The notes under the pieces are model-generated. The model was not told the DNA's origin. It saw only the letters and a program-made list of their open reading frames with translations, and searched no databases. From NCBI GenBank assembly GCA_910584635.1, contig CAJUBA010000020.1, positions 1 through 26,606 of the forward strand: a stretch of DNA of 26,606 nt, in the 5' to 3' direction. This DNA is from an uncultured Christensenella sp. (GTDB taxonomy: Bacteria; Bacillota; Clostridia; Christensenellales; UBA3700). The position numbers were made by a program, and so were the translations under genes. This document shows positions 22,580 through 26,606 of the stretch, piece after piece; position 1 is the stretch's first letter, and each line of letters starts with the position of its first letter.

Positions 22580-22690
22580 TACCCTCTATGCCAAAGACAC
22601 AGAGGGTAGAAAACTCTTTTATAAGTCGTCCCCACCTCGGCAAGAAATTAAGCGATTGCTCGCGCTTGCTGTCTTCGGCAAGATATTTGC
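22580..22690 (-). ncRNA. L10 leader (ribosomal protein autoregulatory RNA)
   Basis: The minus strand at 22633-22687 reads GCCGAAGACAGCAAGCGCG, a variable arm, then TTAATTTCTTGCCGAGGTGG. The paired blocks around GAAGACAGCAAG and CTTGCCGAGG are the hallmark of the L10 leader, which mimics the rRNA site bound by L10-L12. A second hairpin, TACCCTCT / AGAGGGTA (22580-22608), stands just before the rplJ SD and may act as attenuator or SD-control stem. Binding of excess L10-L12 would lower rplJL expression. Confidence 0.85.
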
Positions 22691-22696
22691 TTATTT

Positions 22697-22725
22697 ATAA
22701 TAAATTATTTAATAATATTTGTCAA
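22697..22725 (-). promoter_or_regulatory. Sigma-A promoter of rplJL
   Basis: The minus strand reads TTGACA (22720-22725), 17-bp spacer, TATTAT (22697-22702), identical in boxes and spacing to the tRNA promoter at 272-300. The start near 22690 falls at the first base of the L10 leader. Confidence 0.85.
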
Positions 22726-22739
22726 ACGTTTTTGACAAA
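22718..22739 (-). terminator. Hairpin after rplA that overlaps the rplJ -35 box
   Basis: A perfect 9-bp inverted repeat, TTTGTCAAA / TTTGACAAA with a 4-bp loop, lies 9 bp after the rplA stop and is followed by TATTATT on the minus strand. It could end or weaken the rplKA transcript. The 3' arm contains the -35 TTGACA of the next promoter. Confidence 0.5.
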
Positions 22740-22748
22740 CAAAATCAA

Positions 22749-23435
22749 TTACATTTTAACCGCGAGTCTAACTCCGGGTCCCATTGTGCTGGAAACGGAT
22801 ACGCTCTTAACGTACTGTCCCTTAGCGGCAGCCGGCTTAGCCTTCAAAATAGCGTCGAAAATGGTATTGAAGTTGTCCATAAGTTTTTCGCTTCCGAAAG
22901 ACTTCTTACCGATAGCGACGTGTATAATATTGGTCTTATCGAGTCTGTACTCTACTTTACCCGCTTTGATTTCGTTGACAGCCTTTGCAACGTCCATAGT
23001 AACGGTACCGGATTTCGGGTTAGGCATCAAGCCTTTAGGTCCGAGCAACTTACCGATTCTACCTACCAAACCCATCATTTCTGGAGTGGTAACGCAAACG
23101 TCGAAATCAAACCAGTTTTCGTTCTTGATTTTATTGATGTATTCTTCGCCGCCTACGTAATCAGCGCCCGCAGCGCTCGCTTCGTCAGCCTTAGCGCCTT
23201 TCGCGATAACAAGCACTTTCTTTGTTTTACCTGTGCCGTGCGGAAGAACTACTACGCCTCTGACCTGTTGGTCTGCGTGTCTGGAATCTACGCCCAGTCT
23301 TACGTGAAGTTCGATAGATTCGTCAAATTTAGCCGTTGCGGTATTTACAACCAATTGCATAGCCTCTTGGGGTTCGTAAGACTTCGTCATATCGACCAAT
23401 TTAGAAGCCTCGATAAATCTTTTACCTTGTTTCAT
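22749..23435 (-). CDS. rplA: 50S ribosomal protein L1
   Basis: The 228-residue protein has the L1 order: MKQGKRFIEASKLVDMTKSY, then FDESIELHVRLGVDSRHADQ and VRGVVVLPHGTGKTKKVLVI, the GLVGRIGKLLGPKGLMPNPK signature, and KSFGSEKLMDNF near the end. L1 forms the mobile stalk near the E site and binds 23S rRNA. SD AAGGAGG lies 9 nt before ATG. It follows rplK by 17 nt, so they are cotranscribed. Confidence 0.98.
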   Translation of the reverse strand: MKQGKRFIEASKLVDMTKSYEPQEAMQLVVNTATAKFDESIELHVRLGVDSRHADQQVRGVVVLPHGTGKTKKVLVIAKGAKADEASAAGADYVGGEEYINKIKNENWFDFDVCVTTPEMMGLVGRIGKLLGPKGLMPNPKSGTVTMDVAKAVNEIKAGKVEYRLDKTNIIHVAIGKKSFGSEKLMDNFNTIFDAILKAKPAAAKGQYVKSVSVSSTMGPGVRLAVKM

Positions 23436-23452
23436 ATCTTAAAGCCTCCTTA

Positions 23453-23878
23453 TTATTCTTCGACGAGTACGCCCATGCTACGAGCGGTTCCGGCAATAGT
23501 CTTCTTTGCCGCTTCCAAACTTCCCGCAGTGATGTCGGGCATTTTGGTTTTCGCAATCTCTTCGAGTTGAGCCTGAGTAAGTTTCGCGACCTTATCCTTG
23601 TTGGGTTTAGCGCTACCGCTTTGCAAACCGCAAGCCTTTTTAATAAGAACAGCGGCAGGCGGAGTTTTAAGAATAAACGTAAAAGAACGGTCTTCGAAAA
23701 TCGTCATTACTACCGGTAGAATGAGTCCTTCCTGACCTTTGGTCTTTTCATTGAATTCTTTGGTAAATCCCGGAATATTGATTCCGTGAGGTCCAAGCGT
23801 GGAACCGACAGGCGGTCCGGGTGTTGCCTTACCGGCAGGTAGTTGCAACTTAACTACTGCCTTAATCTTCTTTGCCAT
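23453..23878 (-). CDS. rplK: 50S ribosomal protein L11
   Basis: The 141-residue protein has KAVVKLQLPAGKATPGPPVG near its start, STLGPHGINIPGFTKEFN next, and RSMG in its C-terminal domain. The Pro/Gly-rich linker and the C-terminal RNA-binding domain of L11 are intact. It binds the GTPase centre of 23S rRNA and is needed for RelA activation in the family. SD AGGAGGT lies 7-8 nt before ATG. It is separated from nusG by 91 nt that holds two hairpins. Confidence 0.98.
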   Translation of the reverse strand: MAKKIKAVVKLQLPAGKATPGPPVGSTLGPHGINIPGFTKEFNEKTKGQEGLILPVVMTIFEDRSFTFILKTPPAAVLIKKACGLQSGSAKPNKDKVAKLTQAQLEEIAKTKMPDITAGSLEAAKKTIAGTARSMGVLVEE

Positions 23879-23911
23879 AGTGTTTACCTCCTAAGCAATC
23901 GTGGTATTAAC

Positions 23912-23959
23912 GAAACGTATTGAAAATATTTTACGTTTCTCCCAAGTCGTAAACGACTT
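23912..23959 (-). promoter_or_regulatory. Two hairpins in the rplK leader
   Basis: On the minus strand the first is AAGTCG-TTTA-CGACTT (23944-23959) and the second is GAAACGTA / TACGTTTC with a 12-nt loop (23912-23939). Neither is followed by a T-run in this direction. They may be an L11/L1 autoregulatory leader or an RNA-processing site. Confidence 0.4.
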
Positions 23960-23969
23960 TTTTGTCTTA

Positions 23970-24518
23970 TTATAATTTTTCTATTTGAGCAAAGTCCAAC
24001 TCTACGGTCGTTTCTCTGCCGAACATCATTACGGAAACTTTGACTTTTTCTATATCCAACTTAATCTCTTTGATTTCGCCGATAAAACCTTGCAAAGGTC
24101 CGCTCATAATGTTGATATGATCTCCTACGTTGACTTTGAGATCGTCTATAGTTACTTTTTCAAGTTGAGCGCGTTTTACTTCGTCGTCGCTCATAGGCAA
24201 CGGTTTGCCGTCGTAACCGCTACAAAAATCTTTGATACCTCTTGTATTCTTAACCAAGAACCAAATCTTTTTGGTATAAATCATCTTGATAAAGAGATAA
24301 TTCGGGAATTTCTTGCGCATAACAACTTTTTTCTTGCCGTTACGCTCTACTATTTCCTCTTCTTCGGGTACTACTATATCGAAAATGTAGTCTTGCAAAC
24401 TGTTGAGTTCTACCAACTGCTTCAAAGACGAATACGCGATGGACTCGTAACCGAACTGCGTTTGAAGAATATACCACTTAGCGTCGCTTACGCCGTTAGT
24501 CTTTTCCATTTCTTCCAT
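23970..24518 (-). CDS. nusG: Transcription elongation factor NusG
   Basis: The 182-residue protein has an NGN domain beginning about residue 13 (DAKWYILQTQFGYE) with VVMRKKFPNYLFIKM, and a C-terminal KOW domain with VGDHINIMSGPLQGFIGEI. It binds RNA polymerase and couples it to Rho or ribosomes. Length is normal. ATG has SD GGGAGGG 5 nt away, and secE ends 11 nt upstream in the classic secE-nusG pair. Confidence 0.97.
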   Translation of the reverse strand: MEEMEKTNGVSDAKWYILQTQFGYESIAYSSLKQLVELNSLQDYIFDIVVPEEEEIVERNGKKKVVMRKKFPNYLFIKMIYTKKIWFLVKNTRGIKDFCSGYDGKPLPMSDDEVKRAQLEKVTIDDLKVNVGDHINIMSGPLQGFIGEIKEIKLDIEKVKVSVMMFGRETTVELDFAQIEKL

Positions 24519-24529
24519 AAGTCCCTCCC

Positions 24530-24880
24530 TTAAATCGAATTCATCAAAAGTTCGATAAGTTTGATGATACCGTAGTCAAATGCTGATATTATGACCAAGA
24601 AAAAGAATACGACCGCCAAAACGATGCCAAACATAGACAACGTCTTTTTTGCCGTAGGCCAAGATACTTTTTTAAGTTCGGAAAACATCTCTTTGAAGGC
24701 TCTTTTGATTCTTGCCCCGAGTTTCGGCTTCTGAGCATTCTTATTATTGTTAGCCTTGTTATTCTTCTTATAAGTATTTTTCTGCGCGCTTGCGGTTTCT
24801 GCGCTCAAATCCGCGTCCATTAAAGGCGCGTTGGATACCAAAGGCTCGTTAACCGCTTTATTCTTATTTTTCTTTGCCAT
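24530..24880 (-). CDS. secE: Preprotein translocase subunit SecE, with long N-terminal tail
   Basis: SecE is the clamp subunit of the SecYEG channel. The core at about 60-116 has the family signature FKEMFSELKKVSWPTAKK followed by one membrane helix, as in the short Gram-positive form. The first 55 residues form an extra Lys/Asn-rich low-complexity tail (KNTYKKNNKANNNKN), making 116 residues against the usual 60-75. SD GAGGG lies a few nt before ATG. It sits 18 nt after rpmG. Confidence 0.93.
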   Translation of the reverse strand: MAKKNKNKAVNEPLVSNAPLMDADLSAETASAQKNTYKKNNKANNNKNAQKPKLGARIKRAFKEMFSELKKVSWPTAKKTLSMFGIVLAVVFFFLVIISAFDYGIIKLIELLMNSI

Positions 24881-24898
24881 AAAAACGCCCTCTCTTTA

Positions 24899-25048
24899 TT
24901 ACTTGGTTTCTTTGTGAACCGTCGTCTTTTTACAGAATTTACAATACTTTTTGAGTTCCAATCTGTCCGGAGTATTCTTTTTATTCTTATATGTGTCGTA
25001 ATTGCGTTGTTTACATTCCGTACAAGCCAAGGTGATTCTTGTTGTCAT
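24899..25048 (-). CDS. rpmG: 50S ribosomal protein L33 (zinc type)
   Basis: The minus strand encodes 49 residues, MTTRITLACTECKQRNYDTY followed by KNKKNTPDRLELKKYCKFCK and KTTVHKETK. C9, C12, C36 and C39 form two CxxC pairs, the zinc-binding form of L33. Length is standard. ATG has SD GGAGG 8 nt away. It is the first gene of the rpmG-secE-nusG-rplK-rplA unit. Confidence 0.97.
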   Translation of the reverse strand: MTTRITLACTECKQRNYDTYKNKKNTPDRLELKKYCKFCKKTTVHKETK

Positions 25049-25084
25049 TTCACAACCCTCCAAAAAAATTACACCCCATAATAG

Positions 25085-25123
25085 GTGCTAATACATTTTA
25101 GCACAAACCATGAGGTGTGTCAA
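25085..25123 (-). promoter_or_regulatory. Sigma-A promoter of rpmG-secE-nusG-rplKA, with a dyad over the -10
   Basis: The minus strand reads TTGACA (25118-25123), 17-bp spacer, TAAAAT (25095-25100). An inverted repeat, GTGCTAA-6 bp-TTAGCAC (25085-25104), covers the -10 and the start site near 25088. It could be an operator. Half would be transcribed, so it cannot form a full RNA hairpin. Confidence 0.8.
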
Positions 25124-25161
25124 ATAATTTTTACTATAAAGAAAGAATATATTTTTTTAGT

Positions 25162-26115
25162 TTATTTATCTTGCAAATCGTCGTTTTTGAACGCGCCTTC
25201 CGGAACCTGATCGATTTTCTTATAAACCGTCTTCTTTCTTTCCTTTTTCATTTGTTTGATAGCCTTTTTATTTTCAATTTGCTCTTGATAAATAGGATAG
25301 AAAGATTTTACTTTCGGACTAAATTTTCTCATAAGGCTTCCCGTAGCCTTGCATGTAAACGAGGGACATACTCTCATTCCGAAGTCCATAAGTCTTGCAA
25401 CGCTGTCGGTAACAACTCTGACTTTACCCTTTCTGATAGCCTTGACAATTCTCTTTCCGGCTGTCTGCGCCGTGATTCCTATGCTCTCTACAAGCGAATC
25501 AGCCTTAGGTCCGCTTTCGCCCTCTCTTGCTTTATAAATATCAGTCTTAACCGGACCGGGCATTACGCACGATACTCCGATTCCGTATCCTCTGAGTTCC
25601 TGAGCAAGACATTCCGTCAAAGCCCACACCGCGCCTTTTGTCGCAGAGTAAATACTCTCTCCGCCGACAGGCAAAATCGCAGACGCGCTTGCAACGTTGC
25701 AAACATAACCGTACTTGGACTTTTTAATGGTCGGCAACATTGCCTTGCAACCGTAAACGACACTCATCATATTTGTATCTACTACTCTTTTGACCTGCTC
25801 GTCTGTGAGATCGTTGTACTGACCGAAAGGTTGAATCATGCCCGCATTGTTGATAAGTATATCGGTCATAAATCCCATACCTTCGAGTTCAGCGGCAAAA
25901 TCTTTCCACGCCTGCAAATCGGAAATATTGAATCTTCTGTAACTGAATTTGTCGCCGAGTTCAACTTTCAATTCGTCGAGTTTCGCCTTGTTTCTCGCCA
26001 CGCCCATAACGTTGCAACCGTATTTTTTGACTAGAAGCAACAAAACTTCTTTTCCCATACCGGTTGAACAACCTGTCAAAACCACGTTTCTACCGTAAAG
26101 CCATTTTTTTGTCAT
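25162..26115 (-). CDS. Short-chain dehydrogenase/reductase (SDR) oxidoreductase
   Basis: This is a classical SDR of 317 residues. The NAD(P)-binding loop TGCSTGMG spans 14-21, followed by NNAG (89-92), catalytic Ser in VASASA (141-146), Y156 and K160 in YSATKGA, and the PGPVKTDI loop. A basic residue in VARNKAK after strand 2 fits NADP(H) preference. The last 60 residues form a Lys-rich tail beyond the SDR core. ATG at 26113-26115 is chosen because AGGTGG lies 5 nt upstream; a GTG three codons earlier overlaps that SD. It has its own promoter at 26177-26205. The substrate cannot be told from sequence; its neighbours are unrelated ribosomal genes. Confidence 0.92.
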   Translation of the reverse strand: MTKKWLYGRNVVLTGCSTGMGKEVLLLLVKKYGCNVMGVARNKAKLDELKVELGDKFSYRRFNISDLQAWKDFAAELEGMGFMTDILINNAGMIQPFGQYNDLTDEQVKRVVDTNMMSVVYGCKAMLPTIKKSKYGYVCNVASASAILPVGGESIYSATKGAVWALTECLAQELRGYGIGVSCVMPGPVKTDIYKAREGESGPKADSLVESIGITAQTAGKRIVKAIRKGKVRVVTDSVARLMDFGMRVCPSFTCKATGSLMRKFSPKVKSFYPIYQEQIENKKAIKQMKKERKKTVYKKIDQVPEGAFKNDDLQDK

Positions 26116-26176
26116 AATAACCACCTATATGAAATTTTTCGTCTTAAAAAGACATTGTCCATATTTTAACGATAAT

Positions 26177-26205
26177 ATTTTAATACATAATATGCGGTAT
26201 GTCAA
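26177..26205 (-). promoter_or_regulatory. Sigma-A promoter of the SDR gene
   Basis: The minus strand reads TTGACA (26200-26205), 17-bp spacer, TAAAAT (26177-26182). The start is expected near 26170, giving a leader of about 55 nt. Confidence 0.75.
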
Positions 26206-26281
26206 CTCTTTTGTTTGTCGCTCTATGCCTAAACTCTTTAATTATACTAATTATATAATTAATTGGAGAATTACGATATTT

Positions 26282-26545
26282 GAGCAAGCGTAAAATCTCC
26301 ATTACATTACGATTTTAGCCGGACTATACTCGACCAAACGCGAAATAGACGCGCTCACAAGACGCAATATGCTTGCTCGCTAGACCGTCGCGTTGCTCCT
26401 TACGGCTTCGCTCGATTTTGGTCGGATTAAATAGCAAAGCGGAATTACCTATATTACGCTCATACTTTTTGGTTCTCTTTCTTTGTTTCCCCTTCCGCTT
26501 CCGCTAAAAAATATGGCTGTAATCTGTATTTCCGCTTTGCTATTT
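26282..26545. repeat. Gene-free stretch with nested inverted repeats
   Basis: No gene is visible from 26206 to the window end. AAATAGCAAAGCGGAA (26429-26444) has a perfect 16-bp reverse complement at 26530-26545. Further left, CGACCAAA near 26330 pairs with TTTGGTCG near 26417, and GAGCAAGC at 26282 pairs with GCTTGCTC near 26372. The word GATTTTGGTCGGA (26414-26426) is identical at 18898-18910. These look like palindromic dispersed elements. Confidence 0.5.
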
Positions 26546-26606
26546 ACTTTATCTTTTCTTTTTCTTTATCCTATTATTCAACAACGCTTCAATTAGACGG
26601 CGGAGA

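Noticed and set aside
25085..25104. CIRCE (HrcA operator)
   Set aside because: The half-sites are present, but in the order GTGCTAA then TTAGCAC with a 6-bp gap. CIRCE needs TTAGCACTC, 9 bp, GAGTGCTAA.
26206..26606. A gene at the right end of the window
   Set aside because: Frames on both strands are short, with no SD-start combination or recognisable protein.

Overview
The window looks like chromosomal DNA from a low-GC, spore-forming member of the Bacillota, class Clostridia, probably an uncultured gut-type lineage. This rests on the AddAB exonuclease in place of RecBCD, a SpoIIQ-like M23 protein, a two-module DUF1540 protein, a YugP-type zinc peptidase, zinc-type L33, and strong Shine-Dalgarno (SD) sequences and sigma-A promoters. 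Species cannot be named from the sequence alone. No plasmid, phage, CRISPR array or transposase gene was seen.

Layout. Bases 1-300 hold a tRNA-Ala/tRNA-Ile pair on the minus strand with its own consensus promoter and terminator. Bases 454-3729 carry a small XRE regulator, a MITE-like palindromic element sitting in what looks like an XRE gene remnant, a NudC-like Nudix hydrolase, a CorA-type metal transporter and an unrecognised membrane protein. Bases 3843-10621 are the addB-addA operon. Divergent from it is a run of plus-strand genes: a lipoprotein, a Cys-rich protein of unknown function, and the YugP-type peptidase, which converges on rplI. Bases 14220-15004 hold the DUF1540 protein and a divergent pair made of a 23-residue hydrophobic peptide and an XRE regulator with a 16-bp operator palindrome between them. 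Bases 15083-18817 (minus) carry a YwmB-like/SpoIIQ-like sporulation pair, a degenerate dehydroquinate-synthase-fold protein and hisC. A 378-bp gap with a 189-bp imperfect inverted repeat follows, then a leucine-rich-repeat lipoprotein preceded by repeated TGTACA palindromes. Bases 21629-25123 are the classic translation and secretion cluster rpmG-secE-nusG-rplK-rplA and rplJ-rplL, with an L10 leader. An SDR oxidoreductase and a gene-free stretch with inverted repeats end the window.

How it fits together. AddA and AddB form the double-strand-break resection enzyme. rpmG, secE, nusG, rplK and rplA are probably one transcript. rplJ-rplL has its own promoter and an autoregulatory leader, and rpoB does not follow rplL here. 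The YwmB-like/SpoIIQ-like pair is preceded by a sigma-F-like sequence, consistent with forespore expression.

The most unusual signals are non-coding: two copies of a 161-163 bp whole-length palindrome with GTTCGG/CCGAAC ends and a conserved hairpin tip, a 189-bp hairpin repeat, paired 35-bp TGTACA palindromes, and several genes whose -10 box lies so close to the start codon that leaderless or near-leaderless mRNAs are predicted. All functions come from reading the sequence and recalling protein families; no database search was run.
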